64,000 nucleotides of DNA, taken from Acanthochromis polyacanthus (Eukaryota; Chordata; Actinopteri; Pomacentridae). Positions 28,177 through 39,434 of the stretch are shown piece after piece. The notes under the pieces are model-generated. The model saw only the letters and a list, made by a program, of their open reading frames with translations. It had not been told where the DNA came from and searched no databases. Positions within the stretch are counted from its first letter, which is position 1; each line of letters begins with the position of its first letter. The translations under genes and the position numbers were made by a program. The stretch lies in contig NC_067121.1 of the NCBI RefSeq assembly GCF_021347895.1, positions 32,041,974 through 32,105,973 of the forward strand, given 5' to 3'.

Positions 28177-28251
28177 CACCCCCCGTCAAAAGTTTTGAGA
28201 CGGGTTCTAATTTATTTCAATGAGAAATGTCAAAACTTTTGACAGGGGGTG
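28177..28251. mobile_element. 75-bp palindromic mariner-type MITE
   Basis: The left arm CACCCCCCGTCAAAAGTTTT and the right arm AAAACTTTTGACAGGGGGTG are near-perfect reverse complements around a short AT-rich loop. TA dinucleotides flank both ends (28175-28176 and 28252-28253), as for Tc1/mariner elements. RNA from either strand would fold into one hairpin. Confidence 0.85.
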
Positions 28252-28284
28252 TATATTCACAATTGTACTCTAGGGCTTCATTTG

Positions 28285-28880
28285 TACTTAAAGGAATAGT
28301 TTATCATAATTTAGTTCTTTTGGACAGTAGAACAAGATGATTGAGCCCACTCTCATATCTCTATTTAAAACTAGAGCCAGTCAGCAGGTTAGCTTACATG
28401 AGCATGAAGACTGGAAGTAGCCGGTTTACTCTACCAGCATTTCTAAAATTCACTAACAGAACTTTTTCACAGCAGCTTTTTTGACATGAACTGGCAAAGA
28501 CAAGTGTATTTAAAAACATCCATAAAGCTTTCTGGTCAGAGTCTTGATTTATGTCCTTAGTAGTACCTGTGTAGCCCACTTTTTCATATCAAAATGGCTG
28601 CTGTTAGAAAGGTAACACGCTATATTTCATTTGTTATGTTCATGGAAACAATAGTTATGTGTTGGAAGTAAAGAAGTGCTAAGTAAACCATTACAGTAAC
28701 AGGTAACTTGATATTATTACAGCTTGGTTACTTCGCTGGTTATAATTGCATGCATTGTTAATTTGTGAGGTTTTTGTTTGTTTCCTTTGGACAGAGCTAA
28801 ACTAGGTGTTTCCCTCTATTTTCAGTCTTTGTGCTAATGTAAGCTAACTGCTGGCTTTTCCTTCACTTTTAGCCTGTGGC
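28285..28880. repeat. Abundant teleost interspersed repeat
   Basis: It opens with AAAGGAATAGTTTATCAT and includes CCCACTCTCATATCTCTAT, AGCAGGTTAGCTTA and AAGACTGGAAG, then ends with GCTAATGTAAGCTAACTGC. This order is familiar from a high-copy repeat in perch-like fish. No coding capacity is seen. The class is not known to me. Confidence 0.5.
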
Positions 28881-29329
28881 ATTAGAGCATGGAAGTAGGT
28901 TTTCTTAAAACATGGCAGGCTCTTGTGGTCTTCCTCCAGAAATTTTAAGTGTCAAACACTATTTCCTTCACATTGGTGGATTTTTATGCCCCAATTTGCG
29001 CCTTCTTTGCATGTGTCTGCATTGTTGTATGAGTCATTGTGGAGCATTTTTTCAAAGTGAAACTCATCGGCAATATTACATCTTTATTGGGGGGACAAAC
29101 ACTCTTGTACTAAATATTGAAGTGGATGTACTCCCATACCCAAAATATATGCACGTCTATGCATGACAGAGGTATCTTCATCTTACTCTCAGAGAAAGGG
29201 AATAAGTACATGTCAGAGAATGTGAAACTAATCCTCTAAACAGAAATCCAATCAAAGTGTGAATACGTGTGGCTCCAAAAATTGATAACTGTTTCCCGTT
29301 AACCCCAAGAGGCAATACAAACGGGCTAA

Positions 29330-29520
29330 AAAAATGAAACCAGTGCATTGTCCAAAAACTGCAGTTCCTCAAATGGCCACTTGAGGCTGGCTCCAAAAGC
29401 AAGCCAAACTCCATAGTTGCATGTTAAAATGTCCAACTTTACAGCAGAATTTAACATGTTTACAGCCTCTTTCAAGAAGCAGTTTTAGTCTCTATAGCTG
29501 ATTTCCCTGTTGTTGACAAC
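29330..29520. repeat. Teleost interspersed repeat fragment
   Basis: The phrases CTCAAATGGCCACTTGAGGC, GCATGTTAAAATGTCCAAC and TTTAGTCTCTATAGCTGAT in this order occur as a common repeat in fish genomic DNA. It is probably the remnant of a transposable element. Recognition is from memory. Confidence 0.45.
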
Positions 29521-32507
29521 AGCACAGGGCGGGGATTTTTAAAAAGCTCACTCGGTTTTCGACTTCATCAGGAATTAAAAAGAGTATGGCTCTGCCAAGC
29601 TGAGCTTCAAAACTACTTTTCAGGAAACCGGCAGTTGACATCAGCGTGTTCGTCCATCTATGTATAAAGTCAGTGATCAATCCGCACAAACATTTTTCCA
29701 CAGTGCAGGGTGAGACACTCTTTCAAGAGCTACATTAAACCACAAACCATCTAAACACACTGGTTCTTTATTTCCTATACTTTTTTGTGCATTCAGGCTG
29801 TATGTTCTGCCCATGCCGTCATCTACCGCTGGCCGCTAAGCAGTTCTACTGGAGCAGTTCAGGATTATGTACTTCTTTCACAGACCCCTTTTCAAATGTA
29901 AATATGATGAGAGCATTGTTTTAATTTCAATACGCATTTTCCCTGAAAGTACCCCAAGCCACCTTCTTGTCACAAAGCTGCCTCTAAATCTTCGGTGCTC
30001 ACCACCCCACAGACAGCCAGTGTGGGTTGCTCCATCACCACGGGAGCGGTAACCGAAGTCTTCCAATAACTTCACCCACCACACACTGAACCTTCACATT
30101 CTATGCAACCACTTGGGGATATGGAAATGAGCGATGAGCCCACAAAAACCCAACTCCTGCACAGACCGGCGTTGGAACAGTGAAGGTGACATCCTTGGCT
30201 CCGCTAAAGGGACCACACTCGGGCCTGTTCCACCTCAAATACCTGGCCAGCAGACCGGGGATGGCCGAGTGCTGCTGCAGTGTGGTCCTTTGACGACCAC
30301 TGCAAGTTTGAGAAGTGAAAGCCTTCCTTGTCACTGAGTGAAGCTTCACTGTCTACGAATTTCACCACCGGGCTCGGAAGATGTCTGGGCAGTTTGCTGC
30401 TGTTTGCTAAAAGACATCTGCTGTTGGGGAATGTCCGTGAGAGTGACTCGTTAGTAATCAAAAGCTCAGTGTCGACCAGAAAATCAACAGACAGGATGTG
30501 GAACTGTTTTCTTTGAAAATAAGCACCATGACTAATTTTTGCCCGAACTGGGACGGTTAAACGGCTCCACAACTAAGTCTGTTTCTAAGTGCCCTTTAGA
30601 TTTAAAGCTTAACAGACACTTGTTTGAGATGGATGATCATTTAGAAGGATCTGGGCAGGCTCATATTGCTGCAGGCAGCTGCACTTTCCACTTTCTCTTA
30701 CTGGGATAAAACATCCAATGGAATGATATTTTATTTAGTCGTGAAGCACACAAGCAACGACTGAGATGGTGAAAATGAGATTTATTTTATTGAGGTTTTT
30801 TTGACAGAAATAAGTCGATCAAAGCGCTGATCACAACCCAGAGATAACAAACAAAGGGATATGTGAGCCCAGAGAAGTGTGCTCCTTGAGTTTCAGCTGC
30901 TTATTAACCGACATTTAGTCTGTTAAATACGTCTATTAGTGGCTGAAAAATGCAGATGGTTTTCATTGTTCATGTGATTGCTATGACATGCTTGTTTATT
31001 CTAGACTCAAACCTTGAAACCCTTTACATGATCAAATGGGTCGCCTCTGTAAAGAAGCATGACCTCAGAACACTGTAGAGTCAGCATTACTCACTGAGCT
31101 GAGGTCCCACTAATAGCCTACAGTATGGCTGTTAACTGTATGTGTTCTGGATATATGATTCCACTTATTGTGATGAATGGCGTGAGTCATGAAGGTCTGT
31201 TTAAGACTTCACGACCGCCTGGGGAGACAGAGCCGAAGGAGCGTTCACCCCGACTGCTCAACTGTTTTTATACCACAGTCAGAACAGGGAAAAACAAAAG
31301 GGCCCCCCAGCCTAAACCTGCTCCGGAGAGGTATGAGCCAAAGTGCCACAAAGGACAACAGAAGAAGCCACAGAAGTGCATTACATCCAGCCTGGTGGAG
31401 AATTTAACTTATATTTTGATGATAGGATAAGATATACATTCTCTGCTCTCGACAAGTAGAAGTAGGAGGTCATATTTTAACTGCTGTATTCCAGTTTAGC
31501 TGAAGATGTGAGTGAATTTTTAACAGGGCAGGAATTTCTGCTGTTAATGTCTGATTTAATAGAAATATTTTTAACAAAGCCCTTTTCCAATTTTGATAAA
31601 ACCACTCAGATTCTGGCAGCTGGCTAGGCTATATTGGAAAGAAGTTACTGAGATCATTAAAAGTGGTAGTTTTGGAGTCAGGGGACCAGAAAAACAAATC
31701 CCCTTTATATGAACTTTAATGAGCAGTAAAATGCAGGAAGATCCTAGTGCCTGGAAAAGAGACAAATAAAATTTACTCTAACTTTGCTGCACAGGGTTGC
31801 AGCACTGTTCCCTGTCCATGAGATGTATTTTTTTTAAGGCTTTAGTCACATTCTTGGCATTGATTGGAGTTGCACCCGAGCCTACAGACATATTTGAAAC
31901 ACATCAGCTCAGGCGCCAGCGCCTTATCAGCTATGTTTAGGGAGTAAAACATGTTGAATCTGTCAAATAATGAGCTACACAACAGCTGAGTCTGCCTTGT
32001 AAAAGTCAAATCAAGTTATCTTTATTTACAAAGAATATTTAAATCAACAGACTTTGAGCCAAAGTGCCGTCCAGTAAAGAAATAAGATTGGCATGAATTT
32101 ATCTGCCAAGTTTATGATAAAAACCCACCACATTATATAAAATACTAATTTAAATATTAAGGTTAAGATCCCACAATGTTTTTTTTTTAATTTGACACAT
32201 TTTCCCTAACACAAAAACTCTACAATATTTGTAATTTTGTACATTTACACAAGCAATTTAAATATTATTATTGAGGCACTACTCTCCAGCACTTAGGATG
32301 TGCTCTAACAAATTACCAAGGTAATTTTAAAATTAAAGGTAAGACTTTACAAAATTAGACATTGAATGAATGTAGAGGAAAGAGCTAGAAATTGTACCAT
32401 TTAGACTGGTTTGTACAGAATTTAAATCATACCATAATGCCATCTAGTGGATGAGTAGTTTTACTACCAAACCATACCTTTGTCTTCATAGTGTATGGTG
32501 GTTTTTA

Positions 32508-32845
32508 ATTAGGGATGGAACTAACATTATTTTATTTTTATTGTCGATTAATCTATTTGTTTATTTTCTTGATTAGTCAAATGTTGATCAGTGTTTCCTA
32601 AAGACCAACATGAAGTTTTCAAATGTCATTTTTTGTCCACGACGCAAACATATTCCGTTTATTGTTACAGAGGAGCAAAGAAAACTGAAAATATTTACAT
32701 TTAAGAAGCTAGAATCAGAGAATTAAGATTATTTATTTTTCTAAAGAAATTACTCAAACCCATTAATTAATTAATTGTCAAAGTATTTGGACAGTAATTT
32801 GGCAGTTGACAAATCAGTTAATCAGTCAATTCTTGCAGCTGTAAT
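32508..32845 (+). repeat. Teleost interspersed repeat, copy 1
   Basis: It begins GGATGGAACTAACATTAT and contains GATCAGTGTTTCCTAAAG, CAGAGGAGCAAAGAAAACTG and AAGAAGCTAGAATCAGAGA, then ends near CAATTCTTGCAGCTGTAAT. This is a widely dispersed non-coding fish repeat with weakly complementary ends. A reverse-orientation copy is in the fggy gene at about 52535-52880. Confidence 0.6.
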
Positions 32846-33154
32846 TTTAATCATTTGAGTCATTCATCAATGGAAAGGACTTATTTCCCCCCCATTTTGA
32901 TTTTGTTTATTTTGCCTTGCTGATGGTGCCCCCCAAGGATATCTATTTATCTAGAACTGTTTTTATTTTCATTTGCCAATATTTGGAACGTGTTTCATTA
33001 AAAAAAACGAAATAAATTATACCGCATTTCTAAAATGTGCTGCTATTTTTCACCGTGTTTGTAAAACTTTTTTAGTACCATAAAGTTTACAGGGAAAGAT
33101 GAAAAAAAAAGGTCGGTGTCGCAGAATGATGACGCATTTGTAGCCGTTCATGAA

Positions 33155-33166
33155 CGCCATGGCGGC
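33155..33166 (+). promoter_or_regulatory. YY1-like motif over the tada1 start codon
   Basis: CGCCATGGCGGC matches the core of the YY1 site (CCATGGCGGC-like) and overlaps the translation start. YY1 sites over or just after the start codon occur in many vertebrate housekeeping genes with short 5' UTRs. A TGACGCA half-CRE lies 24 bases upstream, at 33129-33135. Function is inferred from the motif. Confidence 0.4.
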
Positions 33167-36100
33167 TCATGCTAGCGAGCTAGAGATTGCAAAGAAGAAT
33201 TTAACAGATGCGATAGGCGATAACGTGAAGCAGTAAGTAAATCTGTGTTTGTGTATATTTGCTGTTTGTGGGTTGGTATTTTGTCCCATTTGTTCGCCTC
33301 TTAAATACAGAACAATTTGTAAAGTACGCTGTTTTGCGCATTAGCACCTAGCTAGCATTTGCTAATGTTTGCAGCGTTGTTCTTCAGCAGCAGTCATCAC
33401 TATGGCAAGACTTCGACAGCTGTGCAATGTTTATTATATTCCCTAGAGGTGATGCATAACAAACGTGAGTTATATTACATCCTCTTGTCTTAACCTTTAA
33501 TATTTGCATGCACTTAAACAATGTATAATTTAGTAGAGTCCCCACAGTGAGTGAAACTAAAAGGGAGGAACAGGCGCAAAGCAGCTGTTTAATACTCCTG
33601 ATTTGAATATTTGGTCGTATACACCTAGATCACCAAGGAGCAGGGGTGCAAAAGAACGTTTCTTATAGGAGTGGCAAAATTGGGCACTAAAAATCTAGCT
33701 GAATTTCTGGAATTCTTTTTTGATGATGTAGTATAGAGGCTTCTTGAAATCTATGACATTCAGTGAATCGTATACAGATATATCCCAGTTTCTTGTTTTG
33801 TAGTAAGCAAATGAAGTGTCTGATATGCAGACACTGATACAGATATAGTTAATATTTTGTTTACAACAACACCATTCAGAACAGCACTGGAGAAGAGATG
33901 CTGCAGTGTATTTGATAGGAAAATTTTCACTTAAAGGCAGGACATCTGTACATCTATGTTTGTTTACAGTTTCAAAAATGTAATTCTGTCCACTTGTTAT
34001 AATCATTTATGCAGTATCACCATTCTGGTACAATAAATTTAGTGTTTCCATTGTTAATTTGCTCCCTGTTGACATATTTTGGTAGTGACTTTAATGATTA
34101 GAGACGTCACGGTGTATAGCACATCCAGACACATAATAATATTGCTGTGGTGAAGCTGAAAAATGGACCAAGTAAAATCACCTGTTATTTTAGAAAAACG
34201 TTTTTATTTGATTGAATTGTGTGTAGTAAAATAGAGCAGAGAAGTTCTTGATAGGAAATTTAACCCATGACTTCCACTCCTTTGAATGTACAACGGATAA
34301 TTTAGAAAAATTTTATAGCGTATAGAATTGAGAGCAAGTTTGGGGTAGTATGCAAAAAAAAGAAATACATTTTAATGAGAAACTTTTCTAAAAATGTTTC
34401 TTGAAAGCTGTTTGACAAAAATCCAGAAGTGTTTACATTTTAATACTTCAGTCAATCGAAACATAGCCTCATTATGTGGGGCAAGGGATAAAAATGCCGT
34501 GCACTTCCAAATCAAATGGGACACATGGTCATCCTGGACAAAACTTTCTGTGTACAGTTAAAAGAATGTTGTAGCTGTACCTTAAGTGAGTAGCTCATGT
34601 CTGTCCTGTACTGATTGTTTGTCTTTGTTACTTCCTTGCAGCTACTGGGCAAATCTGAAGCTATGGTTCAAACAAAAAATCAGCAAGGAAGAGTTTGATA
34701 TTGAGGCACGTCGTCTGTTGGCACAAGAGAATGGTGAGTATCCAGGAGAAAGCTATTCTCAGCTGTGATAGTTTCTGTAAAAAGTGTGGCTTATTCTGTT
34801 TCTCTTCTTCTTCTTCAGTCCATGTTCATAATGATTTCCTCCTGGCCATTCTCACACGATGCCAGATCATTGTCTCCACACCAGGTATGATTTTTAAAAT
34901 AACCAGATATTTCTAAAGCTGCGTTTGGGCCTCTGTTTATGTTAAATTTGTGTTTCATAATGATTGAATTTGAAGTGCATGGATTCATTCTGTACCCATC
35001 TACTGTATTTAAACATATTGTTGGTTATTAATTTGTTTGAAATTAGTTAAAGGTTACCAATATATGAAATTCTGAATATTTTACTGTATGGAAATATTCT
35101 TTTAAAAAGCACTTGTTTCAATGCCTCTTGTGTGTTTTTTTTCTTGCCTCTAGAGGGCACTGGACCGCTACAGTGGCAAGGTAGCTGTGCTTCAAAGCCC
35201 GGCAAACCAAAAGGGAAGAAGAAATGTTCCTCCAGACAAAAATTTGATGTAAGTTCTTATTCTCATTTTTATCACTGTAGAATCTAGGTAAGTTTAAGTT
35301 AACAGCGACTCTGCTAACATTTTAAGTAGGTTAATTACTTAAACTTTGACTGGACATGAAGATTTTCATGGTTATTGGCCTCTAAATTGATCACTAGGTG
35401 CTTGAACAGTTGACTGACTGTATAATTCTGGTGTTTGTATGTTCCATTTGTGCCTTCAGCATCGTTTCCAGCCTCAGAATCCTCTGAGTGCTGCCCAGCC
35501 GTTCAGCCCACGGGAGGTGGGAGGTGAGGAGGAGGAGTTGCGTCTGAGCGCCCACACTATGCTGCTGCCCACACGGGGCCAGCTGGAGGCTCGCATGATG
35601 GTGACTGCCTTTGAGCTGGGGTTGGATAACATCACAGACGATGCCATCGGCACCATGATCCACGCAGTAGAGGTGTGTAGAAACTGTCTACGAGAAGACC
35701 ACAGGGGATGGTGTCCCGTGACCAATGTACATAAATGTTGAAATGCATGCGTGCGGATAACAGTACAGTATTTCACTTGTTACCTCCAGCGGGGATTTCT
35801 TGTACCTGTTTATGTCAGGGTTTCTTTTGTGAAAGTTAAGGCCTTAAATGGCCTTAAAAATCATTAAATTTTAGTCTCAGTGGCATTAAAAATTCTTTCT
35901 GCAGTTTACAAGAAAACTATTTGACAATAATAATAAAATAATATCTAATTATAGACTGCGATTCGTTGGATATGTGCATCTGCGTAAACATGCCGAAGCA
36001 TCGCGATAATTGTTCTGAACGATCGGGTACAATTGCCAAAATCTGCATGTTTTTAAGATATTTTCTTTTTGCCTTTTTTCAGCTTTATTGTGACAGTAGC

Positions 36101-39100
36101 AGTGAAGAGTGACAGGAAACGGGGGAGAAGAGTGGGGGGTAAGACATGCAGCAAAGGGCCAAGGGTAGGAGACAAGCCCCTGTATATGGGTTTTCCGCTT
36201 AACCCGATGAGCTATACGGGCGCCCAAAATCTGCGTGTTTTTAACGTGGACCAGGTGGAGGAGAGCTGGGAAATGGGGAAATACAAATTCCAGCAAAAAA
36301 TGGCTAGAAAACGTGGATTTCAGAGAATAACTGCAGCCCGTGGGTGGTCAGAGGTGGTTTCCAGATTCAGAAACAGTGAAATGTAGGGACTGTTTTCATA
36401 CAAAAATCATCTTTTACAAAAATCAAACTCGTGTAATTTGCTGAGTTCACGGTCTTGGCATTAAAATTTTTACAGTATAGCATTAACATGGTATTAAAAA
36501 GCATTAAATTTGACTGGCTGATTTCTGCAGAAACCCTGTATGTATTCTAGTGCAGTGCATTGCGTCCTTGTACACTTTGTCATAGAGTATATTTAATGGG
36601 GTCCTTTTCAAAATTCTTCACAGAATTTTGCTTCTGAAAATTTCGAGGTAGTATTTATATGAATATATAAATATAACTAGTTATTTTCTTACTTGAAAAT
36701 CTAATTTTTGTGAGAAAACTTCACAATTGGCTCATACCTTTAGTGCAAATGTATAAAATATGAGAGAATGCTGAGAAAACTTTTTTTTTCATCTTCAACT
36801 TGACTTTTTTTTAACATTGTGTATTTAAACATCCATAAAGTGACTTAAATGTATGCATGAATTTCTTTTTCGTACTGTCTATTATGAAGGACTGACAGTT
36901 GTGTTCTCTCAGGAGATCGACCAAAGTCTTATGGGGACATTTGCTTATGTGGAATTTCCAAAAGCAGGTGTATCACGAGATGTGATGTGATGGGGCTTTA
37001 GAAATCTTCTGTAGGAGCTAGCTTGACTAATATGCTAACAGCAGCAGTCCACAAAGTTGCAGATTGTACAACTTCTTATCAAACATTTTAAAACCCATGA
37101 CTCTTTATAACTAACCTGCTTTATCTCTGCTGTTTATATAATTTTATGATTTAGGTTTTGCTAAATGAGTCAGTTCCACTACCTATCTCAAACTGTCTGG
37201 ACAGTGTAGATTCTCACAATTACACACGTCAGCATTCACTCAGTTTCAGCCGTACAAAACCGTGAAGTTGAGTCAATTTGTGACCAGAAGTGAAGTGTAT
37301 GAAAGCCTTGATTCTTCTCTGATTTATTTCAGCACCACCTGAAAGATGTCCTGACTGCTGTGATCACGCGGAGGAAGGCGTACCGACTACGAGATGGTCA
37401 TTTCCCCTACGCATTTGGCAGCGACGTCACACCTCAGCCTTATCTGAAAAACAGCCTTGCTGCTTACCACAGTGTTACTGAATGGTAGGGGCACCACTCC
37501 AGCTTTTACTGCCTTATGAGCAATGTTGTGCAATTTCAATATAAGAGAAAGGAGGTGATGCACGTAGAAATGTTTAACTCTACCTATTAAACTTTGCTCT
37601 ACTTACAGTTAACTGGTCTTATGATATCAATAAAGATTAATAGTAGTTTATACAGATTACAGGCATGTTTCATATTCAAACACACATAGATATTATTTTC
37701 AGTCAACTTTGTCTTTTTTCTTTTAGTCCCCCTCCAAGTGCTTCTCTCCCAGCCGGTCCACCACCTCAAGTGTCACCTGATGAGGCTGAGCAACAAGCTG
37801 TGCACTTACTGGCTTGTTCTGCTGACGGTCTTCCTGCTCCCCTCCCTCCGATCAGCATGTTTGATCTCCTCGAGGCTTTACAGGTAACGAAAAGTGCCGA
37901 TACGTGTCTCTGGACTCAGCGTCTTTTATCAGATAAAGCATTTAGTGTCTTTGGAACAACCCTAAATGAAATTTATCAGGTAGAATTTTGATATTCCCAG
38001 ACAAACGGGCAAAATTATATTCAGAGTTTAAAGGTGAGGTTCTTTTTACAAACATGTAGATATCTCATGTCTGCGTTGTCCTCATGCCATATTGCACTTT
38101 TAAAAATCTGTGGAATTAGTTTTTGCTCGCATTTTACACAAGTTATATCAAATGCTTCGGTGTGACTGATGCTTTCTGTATTCTATAATACAGCTGAAAC
38201 AGTTAGTCAGTTCAGTAATTTTTCAAGAAAAGTGCTGTTGTTCGAGCTTGTCTGTAAAGATTTGCTGTTGTTTGGTGTCTTAATGATGGTTTTTACGGAG
38301 AAACGAACTTTTAATTGAACAAAGTAGAGGGATTTTAATGCATTTGTTCATTCTAAAAGGCACTATTTTCTGAACAAAATAGTGAGAAACCTCCTCAAAC
38401 CATTGACTGAGGAAAACATCTACAGCAGGGATGTCAAACTCATTCCACAAAGGGCCAGTGTGGCTGCAGGTTTTTGTTCCAACTAAACAGCATCACACCA
38501 GACCTGACTCATTTAATCAACCAATCTCAGTCTCCAGACAGCTGATTGGTCAGACTGTGTGCTGTAGATATGTTGGAACTAAATGCTGTAGCCTAGAGCA
38601 CAGAGTCTGACCAATCACCTGTCTGGAGACTAAGATCGGTTGATTAAATGAGTCGGGTCTGGTGTGATGCTGCTTAGTTGGAACAAAAACCTGCAGCCAC
38701 ACCGGCCCTTTGTGGAATGAGTTTGACATCTCTGATCTACAGATTTATCAGCAACTGAACTGCTAAACTCTGCTGTTATTTGCAACCAGAAGTCATGACT
38801 TTTTGCTTCTTAGCTTTTTCAACATCAGTATCTAGTGTTAATACTTTGCTATCTCATACTTTAGATGCTGCTTTTTTGTCACGTGGATGAACAGTGTTTG
38901 CTGCATATCTCTGTAATTCTTCACATTTTTGAATCAAGTAGTTTTGTCTGACATTTCTAATGTCTGTCCGGCGTAGGTTCACCATGGAGTGATGCCCTCC
39001 CACACCATGTATGCCCTCAACATGGAGCGCATCCTGTCTCGGCTCTGGCACCCGAGTCACGAAGAGCTGGAGCAGGACCACGTACACCGACAGCGGCTGG

Positions 39101-39129
39101 CTGCTAAAGAGGGCATGTTGGTCAGCTGA
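33159..39129 (+). CDS. tada1: Transcriptional adaptor 1, SAGA complex subunit
   Basis: Eight exons, 333 aa (human TADA1 335): 33159-33232, 34642-34733, 34819-34884, 35154-35248, 35460-35672, 37333-37484, 37727-37883, 38977-39129; all GT-AG. TADA1 (yeast Hfi1/Ada1) is a core-module subunit of the nuclear SAGA histone acetyltransferase coactivator. Its SAGA-Tad1 domain spans most of the protein, with a histone-fold segment near the C-terminus. Diagnostic stretches are [45 protein letters not shown] and [14 protein letters not shown] at the end. An in-frame ATG nine bases upstream (33150) has weaker context; 33159 aligns with the human start and has GCCATGG. Residue 25 is His across the exon 1/2 junction where human has Gln. 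A basic [10 protein letters not shown] tract (exon 4) may be a nuclear signal. Confidence 0.96.
35816..36538. mobile_element. hAT-like element in a tada1 intron
   Basis: The ends are CAGGGTTTC and GAAACCCTG, and both are directly flanked by TATGT (35811-35815 and 36539-36543), which suggests a short target duplication. The inner arms share ATTAAA-rich phrases (GGCCTTAAATGG, GGCATTAAAA). It carries a nested SINE-like insert at about 36060-36230. No transposase remains. The 5-base duplication fits some hAT families but may be chance. Confidence 0.55.
36060..36230 (-). repeat. SINE-like repeat with tRNA-type A box
   Basis: On the minus strand it begins GGCGCCCGTATAGCTCATCG, containing TAGCTCATCGGG, a good polymerase III A box. 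Behind it come CTTTGCTGCATGTCTTAC and TCACAATAAAGC on that strand, phrases of a common fish repeat. The B box is degenerate, so it is a repeat and not a tRNA gene. It is nested in the hAT-like element. Confidence 0.5.
38426..38734. mobile_element. hAT foldback MITE with 8-bp target duplication
   Basis: A 309-bp element in the last tada1 intron. The left end CAGGGATGTCAAACTCATTC is matched by a right end whose reverse complement is CAGAGATGTCAAACTCATTC. The arms stay complementary through most of the element (for example CTGCAGGTTTTTGTTCCAAC against GTTGGAACAAAAACCTGCAG). Both ends are flanked by ATCTACAG (38418-38425 and 38735-38742), an exact 8-bp duplication typical of hAT transposition. 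It has no coding capacity. Confidence 0.93.
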
Positions 39130-39428
39130 GAACCACTGACACAAGACTGTATGTGGACTGCAGACAAAACCAGGAACCAAAAACAAAGCACCAATGGAAA
39201 AGAAAGACCTTGTGAGACTTGGTAAATCACATCTGTGTTGCACAGAAAGATGGAGGATGGCTGAAAGATAATTGTGCTGCGATCACAGATTGGGCAGAAG
39301 CTGGCAAGCTATCACTGTGGCTGCTTTACTGTCGTCTGCTCTACCAGCCATATTAGTTGGCAGAAAACCATTATTTTGAAAATCCTGTCCCTTCTGTTTA
39401 ATATTGAGAGTTTAATTTAGTAGAAAAA

Positions 39429-39434
39429 AATAAA
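39429..39434 (+). terminator. Polyadenylation signal of tada1
   Basis: AATAAA 300 bases after the tada1 stop codon. Further AATAAA copies near 40002 and 40895 could serve longer 3' ends. Confidence 0.45.

Larger units (their letters stand above)
26000..33140. other. Repeat-rich intergenic DNA between angptl1 and tada1
   Basis: Seven kilobases without a supportable gene. It includes the angptl1 3' UTR; the nearest AATAAA I see is at 27607-27612, 1.6 kb beyond the stop. It also holds a 75-bp palindromic MITE, dispersed repeats at 28.3-28.9, 29.3-29.5 and 32.5-32.85 kb, and LINE-tail fragments near 32.0 kb. A more GC-rich block at 29.85-30.6 kb has overlapping open frames of 60-122 codons on both strands that I do not recognise. 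Confidence 0.5.

Noticed and set aside
36203..36222. Possible tRNA gene (A box TAGCTCATCGGG on the minus strand)
   Set aside because: There is no matching B box or cloverleaf; the surrounding sequence is a SINE-like repeat nested in a transposon.
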